A stretch of 18,104 nucleotides of DNA, taken from NCBI GenBank assembly GCA_018895765.1, contig JAHINX010000047.1:1-18104 (forward strand), in the 5' to 3' direction. The position numbers and the translations under genes were made by a program. Positions 1-6,473 of the stretch are shown in pieces. Within the stretch, counting starts at the first letter, position 1; every line of letters begins with the position of its first letter. The DNA is from Patescibacteria group bacterium. Its GTDB lineage: Bacteria > Patescibacteriota > Patescibacteriia > GCA-002772895. The notes under the pieces were generated by a model that was not told the DNA's origin, did no database searches, and saw nothing but the letters and a program-made list of their open reading frames with translations.

Positions 1-103
1 AAAAACTGAATTTGAATTTGTCCGACCTTACGATTTAATTCCGAAATATTTACCCGCCGTAGCTGAAAAAGCGCAGGAGGGCAGGGCTTTTTGCGAAGCG
101 AGA

Positions 104-118
104 CCCGCCGAAGGCGGG
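104..118. repeat. Short GC-rich palindrome downstream of tRNA-Pro
   Basis: CCCGCC-GAA-GGCGGG forms a 6-bp stem, flanked by GCGAAGCGAG on the left and GCGAGCGAGC on the right. It is much richer in G+C than its surroundings and resembles a dispersed palindromic element. On the minus strand it lies downstream of the tRNA, but no T-run follows it directly, so it is a poor intrinsic terminator. Confidence 0.4.
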
Positions 119-163
119 GCGAGCGAGCAACAAAACACTCCTGAATTTTCAAAATGTCTGAAT

Positions 164-239
164 TGGTCGGGCTGGGCGGACTTGAACCGCCGGCCTCGTC
201 GTCCCGAACGACGCGCGCTACCAACTGCGCTACAGCCCG
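164..239 (-). tRNA. tRNA-Pro (anticodon CGG)
   Basis: On the minus strand the sequence folds as a full cloverleaf. The 7-bp acceptor stem is CGGGCTG/CAGCCCG, the D-stem GCGC/GCGC with loop AGTTGGTA, and the anticodon stem CGTCG/CGACG with loop TTCGGGA, giving anticodon CGG. The T-stem is GGCGG/CCGCC with loop TTCAAGT. Discriminator A and an encoded CCA (164-166) follow. The C1-G72 pair with A73 is typical of bacterial proline tRNAs and supports the identity. It reads the codon CCG. A promoter for it is visible at 295-323. Confidence 0.95.
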
Positions 240-294
240 CCAAAATTTTCTTTTCTTGAAAAACTTAGGCGGGCAGGCCCGTTAATATAAAATA

Positions 295-323
295 GTTATA
301 TCATAATTTATTAAAAAAATCAA
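295..323 (-). promoter_or_regulatory. Probable promoter of tRNA-Pro
   Basis: On the minus strand, TTGATT (318-323) and TATAAC (295-300) are separated by exactly 17 bases, about 55 bases upstream of the mature tRNA 5' end. The -35 element overlaps the TGA stop of cobO (320-322), so the tRNA may have its own promoter as well as read-through from nrdJ-cobO. No terminator lies between cobO and the tRNA. Confidence 0.45.
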
Positions 324-922
324 TAGTCAATTCCCGGCACGGCGCTTGTTTTTAAATCGTCAAAAGGATGTTTTATATTTTTTATTTCACTAATCAAATC
401 CGCGCGCTCGGCAATTTCTTTTGGCAGTCCCCTGCCAGTTAAAATCAAATATTTTTCTTTTGGAAAATTATCAATAAGATCGAGTACGTCCCGCAGAGCA
501 ACTTGCTCTAGACGGATGGAATTTAATAACTCGTCTAAGACAAGCAAGTCTGACTTATCCACAAGCCTTTTGGCTTTATTTAGTGCATTTTTAGCTTGTC
601 GTAGATCCTCTTCATTATTATTGAAGCGGAAACCCCTCCTAGGAAAACTATTATTAAATCCTCCTTGCTCCCCCTTTTCCAAAGGGGGAAACTCTGTTAC
701 GCTGTGTTCCTTTTTTTCCAAAGGGGAAGAATATATGCGGTTTTGTCCAAAAATATGCGCATCAATATTTAATTGGCATAATATTTTTAGTTCATTGCAA
801 TAGTCTGGATTTTTATCAAAAAAAACTATGGCGCAGGTTTTACCCGCGCCAGTAGCTCTAACTATTGTTCCAATTGCGACAGTAGTTTTTCCTTTGCCGT
901 CGCCAGTGTAAATATAAAGCAT
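320..922 (-). CDS. cobO: Cob(I)alamin adenosyltransferase, CobO/BtuR type, with an in-frame repeat insertion
   Basis: This enzyme transfers the adenosyl group of ATP to cob(I)alamin, giving adenosylcobalamin. The P-loop GDGKGKTT is at residues 7-14, close to the N-terminus as in CobO/BtuR. A DE pair (130-131) follows the hydrophobic strand LLVLD, and the C-terminus GIDY matches the family ending GIEY/GIDY. At 200 residues it is near the family length only because about 30 residues (roughly 64-95) come from a palindromic repeat; the native frame resumes at RRGFRF. The gene follows nrdJ after 23 bases on the same strand, and no Shine-Dalgarno is seen before its ATG. Adjacency to an AdoCbl-dependent reductase strongly supports the function. 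Whether the insertion is tolerated is unknown; P-loop and C-terminus are intact. Confidence 0.88.
   Translation of the reverse strand: MLYIYTGDGKGKTTVAIGTIVRATGAGKTCAIVFFDKNPDYCNELKILCQLNIDAHIFGQNRIYSSPLEKKEHSVTEFPPLEKGEQGGFNNSFPRRGFRFNNNEEDLRQAKNALNKAKRLVDKSDLLVLDELLNSIRLEQVALRDVLDLIDNFPKEKYLILTGRGLPKEIAERADLISEIKNIKHPFDDLKTSAVPGIDY
638..733. repeat. Palindromic repeat element inserted in frame in cobO
   Basis: The core CCCCCTTT-TCC-AAAGGGGG (670-688) is a perfect 8-bp stem. A second related half (TTTCCAAAGGGG, ending at 725) lies beside it. Translated on the minus strand it gives FPPLEKGEQGGF, the sort of Pro/Gly/Lys-rich peptide produced when dispersed C-run/G-run palindromes fall inside genes. 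Its boundaries are inferred from where CobO similarity stops and resumes. Confidence 0.6.
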
Positions 923-945
923 TTTAGTGATCTAAACTAATAAAA

Positions 946-3900
946 CTATGAGCATTTTGAATACCCACAGCTTCTGCAAAGCATACATCCTTCTGACAAT
1001 TCCAGAATAGCATGACACTCCGGACATTCCGGAGCAAATCCACGGTCAGCAATTTTAACTTTTGTTTTAGAATATTCTACAGCTCTTAGCTCTGCCACAA
1101 CATCATCTTCCATTCCTGCGGCAGGCAATTCTTCTAGCTTTTCTTCTGTTACTATTTTTTCTTGAGGCTTTTTGAATCCGAGTTCAAGTTTTTGTTGCGC
1201 CGCGTTTATATGTTCGCGCAAGATAACTCCAATCGCATCTGGAATAGACAAAACTTGACCATACTTGCTCCAGCTTGGCATTGGCCCGCGGATACCCCGT
1301 AGCTGTTCAAACACTTCTTCCACATCAATTCCCGAGCGCAAAGCTAATGATATAAGACGGCAGATAGCTTCTGATTTTGCCGCAAAAAATCCTCCGGTTT
1401 TACCAATCGTGGCAAAAACCTCAAACGGTTTTCCGTTTTCATCGTCATTCACAGTGACAAAAAGCGTTCCATATCCGGTTTTAATCTTGTATGTGCTCCC
1501 AGAACACACTTCTGGTCTTGGTTTTGGTGTTAGGCTTATTTTTGGAGCATTAGTCTCTTGTGTTTGCTCCTTTTTTTCTTCTTTTGAATATAAAACAGCC
1601 AAATCGCGTGAGCCATCGCGGTAATAAGTCATTCCTTTGCACCCTAAATCATATGCCTGTATATAAAGCTGACGCACTTCTTCTTCGGTGTGGCTGTTTG
1701 GCGCGTTTACGGTTTTTGAGATACTGGAATCAATATATTTTTGTATAACTGCCTGCATTTTTATATGTTCCGAAGGAGAGAGTTCTTTTGCTGTTACAAA
1801 ATATTTTGGTTTTTCTTCATTTGGATGCTCAGCCTGATGTTTTTCGTAAAGCGGATGCATAATCTCATGCTCGCCTAAACGGTCTTTGCGAATTGTGACA
1901 AAATCATAAACAGGCTCTATTCCAGAAGATGCGTTTGCCAAAAGACCCGTGCTTCCTGTTGGCGCTTGAGTCAAAAGAAAAGCGTTTCTTATACCATACT
2001 GATTGATACCGGCACGAATATCTTCCGGAAGTTGTTTTATGAAATATCCTTGTAAATATTTTTCTGCATCAAATTTTGGGAAACTTCCTTTTATCTTGGC
2101 CAGTTCCACAGATGCTCTATAGCTCTCATCTCGTAAAAAAGAAAAAAGCTTGTCACAAAAAGCGATTGCCTCATCTGTTCCATATCTTATTTTCAATTTT
2201 ATCAGCATATCTGCGAGACCCATTGTTCCTAAACCGACTCTACGAACATTTTTTTGCGCCATTTCGTTTTCAGGATAAAAATATTCCGTAACATCAATGG
2301 CGTTATCCAAAAGGTGGATTGCTTTGTGTATTGTTGATCTTAGAGATTGCCAATTTACTTCATCGTTTTTTACAAAGTTGGAAAGATTAATTGAACCGAG
2401 ATTACAAACTCCCCATGCTCCAAGTGGCTGTTCGCCACAATTATGAACAATTAGTCCATTGGCAGAAAAAGAATGCGTCAGTGGTTCGGTCAAGTCATAA
2501 ACCATTTCTTCTCCAATGTGTTCCAATGATTCAAATTTTGCAACAAAATAATGCTTGTACGGGCCTTTTTTATAGTTTTGGAGGTAAGCCAAGAGCTTAT
2601 CCTGTTTTTTGGCCGATAGAAACCCTATTTTTTCCGCAAATACTTTCAGCATATCTTTGCTAATATGCAAATCGTGCTGGCTTTTGCATAGATACTCGGC
2701 AGAACCTCCCTTGCCGTCTGGCAATGCCCGTTTTTGTTCTGTCCGGCGATTTTCATAAATCACGCTTTTTATCCCAAAGTTTAAAAGTAAAATTTGAACG
2801 TCTTTTAAAAGCTGTAATGATATTGAAGTGAGGCGGACGCTGACTCCTTTTCGTAAGGTGCCGGCAGTGTGCCCGTCTGCCGTGAAAAGTCCTTGAAGAA
2901 ATCCGCGTTGCATTTCTTCATTTCCATTCCAGACAGCTATTGGAACTTGCAATTTTTTTCCTATTTTCAGCCCCGCATTTTCTATCAGTTTCGCTAGACA
3001 TCTTGATACTATGCGGGCTTCGTCCCTTCCTTTTATAAATTGAATTTTAAGGGGGGTCACCGTGGCAATTTCGCTTGAGTTTAAGGCGCTATTTATTGAT
3101 CTTGCAAAGACAGGCGCAAGCTCGCGTTTTTCTTCGCCAAAAAAAGAAAGAACTGCCCTATTGTCATAGGCGTTAAAGTGGCCATCGCCCACAAACCAGC
3201 CAAGCGTTTGTCCCCAGCTAAGGTCTCCTTCACTACCAAAACCGCCTTGTCTGTTTAAGAGCAGAATATTATCGCCTTTTGTTAAATTTTGCGCTTCTAC
3301 CCATCCGCGCTCTGTTTTTACACGATGATTTTTTGTGAGTTTGAGTTCATATCCCTCGCTCGTTTTTAGATTATAAATATCTTTTACACCTGTTTGCACG
3401 ATTTTTGTTGTTATGGCAGACGTTTTGTCTGACAGGCGGGAGTCAAGAATCAACTCTATATTTTTTTGTGATTTCCAAAGACCTTCTATTGTTTTCAGCC
3501 CTTCTTTTGTAAAAACTTTCGTATCTCCTGAAACGCAAGGATTGGTTGAAATAAGCTCTTCAAAATACCAGCTGTTTGATTGTTTGTTAGCGCGTTCCAT
3601 AAAAAATACACCCGGTTCGCCTGATGCCCACGCAGATTCGCAAATCATATCCCAAATGGCTTTTGCGCGAACAGTTCTGTATGTTTTTTCTTTCCATATT
3701 AGATCCCAATCGGCATCTGCCTTTACCGCTTCCATAAAAGCGTCTGAAACGCAAACCGAAAGATTAGCATTTGTTACAAGTCCCATTGTCCGTTTTACGG
3801 TTATAAACTCTTCAATGTCCGGATGGTTAACGTCTAACATAAGCATTAACGCTCCGCGTCTTGAACCGCCCTGGGTGATTAGTCCGGTCACATAAGAATA

Positions 3901-4341
3901 TAACCCGCCAAAAGAAACCGCTCCGCTCGCAGTGCCATTTACGCCTTTTACATAGCTTCCTTTTGGCCTTAAAGTTGAAATATTTACGCCAACTCCGCCT
4001 CCGCGCGCCATTATTTCCGCCATCCTTGTTACTGATTCCATGATGCCTCCGCGGGAATCTGCCGGAGATGGGATTACAAAGCAATTATAAAAAGTTCGTT
4101 GGCCGATAGCGCCTGCGCCTGACAAAATTCTTCCACCGGGAATAAATTTGAAGTTTTCCATTGCATCATAAAATGAATATTCAGCCGACTGTCTTGCTTC
4201 ATCTGCTTTTTCAACTTTTGCTATTGTCTTAGCAACGCGCAACCACATCTCTTCTGGCTTATATTCAATTAAATTACCATTTTCATCTTTAGCGGCATAT
4301 CTATCAAGAAAAACTTTTTTATGTATCCCTTGTAATTCCAT
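946..4341 (-). CDS. nrdJ: Adenosylcobalamin-dependent (class II) ribonucleotide reductase with intein
   Basis: It reduces ribonucleotides to deoxyribonucleotides using adenosylcobalamin. Numbered from the ATG at 4341, the protein has 1131 residues, of which 366 (269-634) are an intein; the spliced product would be 765 residues, a usual class II size. Visible motifs: FIPGGRILSGAG near the N-terminus, NLSVC (Cys197, partner of the redox pair), NP (267-268) joined after splicing to CGEQPLG (Cys635, Glu637; the Asn-Cys-Glu active site), VCNLGSINL (Cys646), PTGSTG, and a Cys-rich C-terminus (CPEC, CMLCRSCGYSKC) typical of NrdJ. A TTG at 4353 could add four residues; I prefer the ATG. Neither start has a Shine-Dalgarno. 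It heads an operon with cobO, and upstream lie a promoter, an attenuator-like leader and a repeat. Confidence 0.95.
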   Translation of the reverse strand: MELQGIHKKVFLDRYAAKDENGNLIEYKPEEMWLRVAKTIAKVEKADEARQSAEYSFYDAMENFKFIPGGRILSGAGAIGQRTFYNCFVIPSPADSRGGIMESVTRMAEIMARGGGVGVNISTLRPKGSYVKGVNGTASGAVSFGGLYSYVTGLITQGGSRRGALMLMLDVNHPDIEEFITVKRTMGLVTNANLSVCVSDAFMEAVKADADWDLIWKEKTYRTVRAKAIWDMICESAWASGEPGVFFMERANKQSNSWYFEELISTNPCVSGDTKVFTKEGLKTIEGLWKSQKNIELILDSRLSDKTSAITTKIVQTGVKDIYNLKTSEGYELKLTKNHRVKTERGWVEAQNLTKGDNILLLNRQGGFGSEGDLSWGQTLGWFVGDGHFNAYDNRAVLSFFGEEKRELAPVFARSINSALNSSEIATVTPLKIQFIKGRDEARIVSRCLAKLIENAGLKIGKKLQVPIAVWNGNEEMQRGFLQGLFTADGHTAGTLRKGVSVRLTSISLQLLKDVQILLLNFGIKSVIYENRRTEQKRALPDGKGGSAEYLCKSQHDLHISKDMLKVFAEKIGFLSAKKQDKLLAYLQNYKKGPYKHYFVAKFESLEHIGEEMVYDLTEPLTHSFSANGLIVHNCGEQPLGAWGVCNLGSINLSNFVKNDEVNWQSLRSTIHKAIHLLDNAIDVTEYFYPENEMAQKNVRRVGLGTMGLADMLIKLKIRYGTDEAIAFCDKLFSFLRDESYRASVELAKIKGSFPKFDAEKYLQGYFIKQLPEDIRAGINQYGIRNAFLLTQAPTGSTGLLANASSGIEPVYDFVTIRKDRLGEHEIMHPLYEKHQAEHPNEEKPKYFVTAKELSPSEHIKMQAVIQKYIDSSISKTVNAPNSHTEEEVRQLYIQAYDLGCKGMTYYRDGSRDLAVLYSKEEKKEQTQETNAPKISLTPKPRPEVCSGSTYKIKTGYGTLFVTVNDDENGKPFEVFATIGKTGGFFAAKSEAICRLISLALRSGIDVEEVFEQLRGIRGPMPSWSKYGQVLSIPDAIGVILREHINAAQQKLELGFKKPQEKIVTEEKLEELPAAGMEDDVVAELRAVEYSKTKVKIADRGFAPECPECHAILELSEGCMLCRSCGYSKCS
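2440..3537 (-). other. Intein with LAGLIDADG homing endonuclease in NrdJ (366 residues)
   Basis: The intein starts with CVSGDTKVF (block A, Cys1 codon at 3535-3537). Block B contains LTKNHRV (the TxxH motif). Two LAGLIDADG motifs follow, LGWFVGDGHF and LQGLFTADGH. It ends ANGLIVHN (block G, last Asn codon at 2440-2442), followed by Cys+1. All splicing residues (Cys1, block B Thr/His, penultimate His, terminal Asn, Cys+1) and both endonuclease acidic residues are present, so it should be active for splicing and possibly homing. Precise removal restores NPCGEQPLG. Confidence 0.95.
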
Positions 4342-4411
4342 AAATTTTTTCAAATTAATAATTTTAAAAGCAGTTATTTAATATTGTAAATTTTGTGCGT
4401 TTTAAACAGGT

Positions 4412-4510
4412 TTGGATTCCCACGGATTACTAGCGGATTTTCACGGATAGGATTTCACGGATACTTATTGTCTAATCAGTGAAAATCCGCTATAAATCTG
4501 TGAAAATCTC
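4412..4510. repeat. Palindromic repeat with 14-bp arms in the nrdJ leader
   Basis: TAGCGGATTTTCAC (4431-4444) and GTGAAAATCCGCTA (4479-4492) are perfect inverted copies. Around them are further short copies of the same theme (CACGGATTA, CACGGATA twice, CTGTGAAAATC). This looks like a dispersed, MITE/REP-like element that settled between the attenuator and the start codon of nrdJ. If transcribed, it would form a long hairpin in the 5' leader. Confidence 0.6.
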
Positions 4511-4527
4511 TTTAAGGGAAATAAAAA

Positions 4528-4586
4528 ACACCAACATCTTTCCTTATGCTTGGTGTGTAATTCAACAAAACACACCCTGTTTTGTT
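4528..4586 (-). promoter_or_regulatory. Attenuator-like leader of nrdJ with competing hairpins
   Basis: In transcript order: hairpin 1, AACAAAACA/TGTTTTGTT with loop GGGTG (4586-4564). Hairpin 2 (4556-4528) is ACACCAA/TTGGTGT extended by CAT/ATG past a bulged G, followed directly by a run of six T (4528-4523, first T shared with the stem), a good intrinsic terminator. Between them, GGTGTGT (4576-4570) can pair perfectly with ACACACC (4558-4552). That pairing would break both hairpins. Terminator, anti-terminator and anti-anti-terminator thus all sit between promoter and gene. The signal sensed is unknown. Confidence 0.5.
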
Positions 4587-4607
4587 TAAAAATACCCCCT
4601 ACGATCT

Positions 4608-4636
4608 ATTATAAAACATTAAAAAAATTGTGTCTT
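4608..4636 (-). promoter_or_regulatory. Promoter of nrdJ-cobO
   Basis: On the minus strand AAGACA (4631-4636) is followed after 17 bases by a perfect TATAAT (4608-4613). Transcription would begin near 4601, giving a leader of about 260 bases before the nrdJ ATG. Confidence 0.6.
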
Positions 4637-4644
4637 GTGGATAA
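4636..4644 (-). promoter_or_regulatory. DnaA-box-like 9-mer next to the nrdJ promoter
   Basis: The minus strand reads TTATCCACA, the strict DnaA box consensus, overlapping the -35 hexamer by one base. In E. coli the nrdAB promoter is DnaA-regulated, so the position is suggestive. A second exact copy lies at 555-563 inside cobO coding sequence, so chance cannot be excluded. Confidence 0.35.
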
Positions 4645-4799
4645 CCTCCGCAAAATTAATCTAATTGACCTAATTGCACTAATTATTTTAATTAACGACA
4701 AAGCCCCAATGCTTAAATAGCTAATTTTTTAGACATTGGACATTTAATTATTGGGATTTGATTAGAGTAATTAGAAATTAGAATAATTAGAATAATTTT
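4645..4799. repeat. AT-rich gene-free stretch with inverted and short tandem repeats
   Basis: No gene is seen here. The arms CCCAATGCTTAAAT (4705-4718) and ATTTAATTATTGGG (4742-4755) are inverted copies with two mismatches. From about 4768 to 4797 the motif AATTAGA recurs in loose tandem. This has the look of a degenerate dispersed repeat between the exonuclease gene and the nrdJ promoter. Confidence 0.4.
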
Positions 4800-5378
4800 C
4801 TATAGCCCCAACGTCAGGTTTCCTGCACTACTCTTTTTATCTTGCGGATTAAAATCAACTTTTATTTCCCTTTTTTCACCGGTTAAATAATCATCAAATC
4901 GCAATATGCCATTTTGTTTTCCATATTCATATATTTCTTTTGTGACTTTTACGTCCTGGCGGCAATATTTTTCCAGTTCTTCCAATTTTTGTTCTTTCCA
5001 AAATCGGACAGCGTCCAGTCCATTTCCCGATTTACCCGCTCCCAAAGAACCTTGCGCGATGCTATCAAGTTTTATACGGAAGCCAAGCGATTTTTGTACC
5101 TCATCCATCATATCAAGCGTTGGGAGCTTTAATAAATCATATGGCGCGTAATTATTTAAAACCGGATAATCAAAACCATTGAGATTATATCCAATAATAC
5201 GTTCGGCAGACAAAAGCTCATTCCAAAGTCTGGGTAAATCTTTTTCAAAATAAACTTTATATTCGCTTGTATTATAATGGTATGTGACCAAAAGAGATAG
5301 TTTTAATAATTTGCAGTCGCGCCTGCCGGTTTCCTGAAAAGTGTTTTGTGTTTCTATGTCCAAGACAATTTCGTTCAT
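4800..5378 (-). CDS. DEDDy-type 3'-5' exonuclease / RNase H-like nuclease
   Basis: It is predicted to remove nucleotides from 3' ends of DNA or RNA using two metal ions. The three exonuclease motifs are visible: DIE (Asp7, Glu9), the second-motif Asp70 in GYNLNGFDYPVL, and YCRQD (Tyr138, Asp142; YxxxD), which puts it in the DEDDy branch near the YprB/RNase_H_2 group. At 192 residues it is a single catalytic domain without a polymerase or helicase. The gene appears monocistronic: an extended -10 lies at 5413-5421 and no Shine-Dalgarno precedes the ATG. The substrate cannot be told from sequence. Confidence 0.8.
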   Translation of the reverse strand: MNEIVLDIETQNTFQETGRRDCKLLKLSLLVTYHYNTSEYKVYFEKDLPRLWNELLSAERIIGYNLNGFDYPVLNNYAPYDLLKLPTLDMMDEVQKSLGFRIKLDSIAQGSLGAGKSGNGLDAVRFWKEQKLEELEKYCRQDVKVTKEIYEYGKQNGILRFDDYLTGEKREIKVDFNPQDKKSSAGNLTLGL

Positions 5379-5412
5379 AAAAATAAAGCGTTAGGAATTA
5401 AGAGGTTATATT

Positions 5413-5421
5413 ATGATAGCA
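5413..5421 (-). promoter_or_regulatory. Extended -10 promoter of the DEDDy exonuclease gene
   Basis: On the minus strand TGC-TATCAT gives an extended -10 about 35 bases before the ATG. The -35 position (TTTTAT) is weak and falls inside the terminator of the preceding gene. Confidence 0.45.
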
Positions 5422-5433
5422 TATTTTGAAAAC

Positions 5434-5460
5434 AAATAAAAAGCTCCGTAAAAACGGAGC
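5434..5460 (-). terminator. Intrinsic terminator of the membrane-protein gene at 5470-5829
   Basis: On the minus strand GCTCCGT-TTTT-ACGGAGC is followed by TTTTTATTT. The hairpin starts 10 bases after the stop codon. Confidence 0.85.
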
Positions 5461-5469
5461 AATATGCAA

Positions 5470-5829
5470 TTAGGAGTTCATCACTCCATTAGGTTGGTCG
5501 GATTCCGAACCTTTGTTGAGTTCTTTAATCAATAGCCTTTTATATGCGCGCCGACTCTCTATAGCTCTCATCAAACTCCAAACTCCCAGCGAGGCCATTA
5601 AAATGGAAAGGCCAAAGATGCCCCAGCTAAATTCTCGAAACATTTGGAGCGTATCTCCCGCAGAAATCCCAAAGAATACAATCGTAATATAGAAATCGCC
5701 CTCAGATCTCAATTCTCTGCGTTTTAGTTCGTTATCCCTCGTTATCCAATAACGGACACGATAAATAAAAAATGCCAGAAGGAACACAATTACAATATAA
5801 ACTAGAGAAGTGATTAATCCGTGAAACAT
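5470..5829 (-). CDS. Small membrane protein, function unknown
   Basis: The 119-residue protein has a clear N-terminal transmembrane segment (about 5-25, LITSLVYIVIVFLLAFFI), then a basic/charged stretch (WITRDNELKRRELRSEGD). Two more hydrophobic segments follow (about 45-62 and 68-88) and a polar C-terminal tail of about 30 residues. I do not recognise a family. The start is well supported: AAGGAGG lies a few bases before the ATG. It has its own terminator at 5434-5460 and stands alone between the exonuclease and the HNH-like gene. Confidence 0.7.
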   Translation of the reverse strand: MFHGLITSLVYIVIVFLLAFFIYRVRYWITRDNELKRRELRSEGDFYITIVFFGISAGDTLQMFREFSWGIFGLSILMASLGVWSLMRAIESRRAYKRLLIKELNKGSESDQPNGVMNS

Positions 5830-5898
5830 CTTTCCCTCCTTTTAGTGAAAAAACGCCTGTAAAAACATTAACACTTAAAATAAAAATTATCAAGCGAT

Positions 5899-5927
5899 AA
5901 AAAAGCCCGAAGATAATATCTTCGGGC
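5899..5927 (-). terminator. Intrinsic terminator of the HNH-like gene
   Basis: On the minus strand GCCCGAAGAT and ATCTTCGGGC form a 10-bp stem with a 3-base loop, followed by TTTTTT. A second small hairpin (TAGGGC/GCCCTA, 5934-5952) sits between it and the stop codon and has no T-run. Confidence 0.85.
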
Positions 5928-5960
5928 ATACTTTAGGGCTTCGGGGGCCCTATAGTTCAG

Positions 5961-6428
5961 TTATTTTGCAGCTTCGTCTGACAATATTTCCGCTGGAGGG
6001 TAAGGCGGGGTCCAATCAATCCGTATAATTTCAATAGCCTGCCGAGGCGGAGCATCTTTTCCAAAAAGCGTATTCCATGCTTCAATATAGCTGTCCTTTA
6101 AAAGCATTTTTTGTAAACAGACTAGGTGTTTGTCTGACCAACTTTTTATTCTTTCTATTGCTTCCCATGGAAACTTGTAAGCAAAGAGCGTATTCCATGC
6201 CTGATGCGCCACAACCAACACGTGTTCTTTATATCTTATTTGCCGAATTTCCTCTCTGTTTAGCTTTCTTTCTAACCGTCGTTCCTCCTGTTTTAGGTAT
6301 TCTTCTACTCTACATTTTGTTAAAAGATGGTGGCGGTTGCAAGGATTGCTTCGTTTACGGGTTTTTTCTGTTTCTTTTTTCTTTACTTTTTCTTTTGCTG
6401 GGATTTTTCTAGGGAGATTTCTTTTCAA
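5961..6428 (-). CDS. Small basic protein with HNH-like motif and a duplicated AWNTLF unit
   Basis: The 155-residue protein begins with a very basic stretch (about 1-28), then CNRHHLLTKCR, which resembles the first His motif of small HNH-type proteins. Two copies of the pattern AWNTLF-x5-P-x2-AIE-x-I-x3-W follow, near residues 77-98 and 117-139. In the single-copy relatives I recall from CPR genomes, the His-rich and AW-x-LF parts make one domain; here the second part appears duplicated. Nuclease activity is uncertain because the usual Asn/His catalytic context is not clean. The start is TTG at 6428, chosen because AGAGGTGA lies just before it. The gene diverges from the glycosidase gene and ends in a strong terminator. 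Confidence 0.6.
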   Translation of the reverse strand: MKRNLPRKIPAKEKVKKKETEKTRKRSNPCNRHHLLTKCRVEEYLKQEERRLERKLNREEIRQIRYKEHVLVVAHQAWNTLFAYKFPWEAIERIKSWSDKHLVCLQKMLLKDSYIEAWNTLFGKDAPPRQAIEIIRIDWTPPYPPAEILSDEAAK

Positions 6429-6458
6429 GGATCACCTCTTAGGAAAGTTCTATTTTAA

Positions 6459-6467
6459 TGGTATACT
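6459..6467 (+). promoter_or_regulatory. Extended -10 promoter giving a leaderless glycosidase mRNA
   Basis: TGG-TATACT is an extended -10 ending at 6467. The ATG is at 6474, so the expected start of transcription falls on or within a base of the start codon. No Shine-Dalgarno is present. The -35 position (TTAGGA, 6439-6444) is weak. A divergent minus-strand promoter (TTATCA 6475-6480, 17 bases, TAAAAT 6452-6457) may overlap it. Confidence 0.55.
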
Positions 6468-6473
6468 ATTATT

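Larger units (their letters stand above)
2..259 (+). other. Possible 3' end of a plus-strand gene, antisense to tRNA-Pro (doubtful)
   Basis: The second frame is open from the window edge to a TGA at 257-259. Its first 27 codons or so look protein-like (FEFVRPYDLIPKYLPAV). From about 92 to 128 the frame passes through a GC-rich palindromic element (stem CCCGCC/GGCGGG at 104-118) translated as CEARPAEGGASEQ. It then runs antisense through the whole tRNA gene, so at least the last 95 bases are unlikely to be real coding sequence. It may be the end of a gene extended by a repeat insertion, or chance. I do not recognise a family. Confidence 0.2.

Noticed and set aside
28..243. Minus-strand frame of 71 codons over the tRNA
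   Set aside because: It covers the tRNA gene itself and a palindromic element; no protein-like pattern and no ribosome-binding site.
4431..4492. CRISPR array
   Set aside because: The repeats are inverted and irregularly spaced; no direct repeat of 23-40 bases with even spacers occurs anywhere in the window, and there are no cas genes.
4354..4610. Cobalamin riboswitch upstream of nrdJ
   Set aside because: No B12-box-like sequence is seen, and the part upstream of the terminator hairpin is only about 45 bases; the rest is a palindromic repeat.
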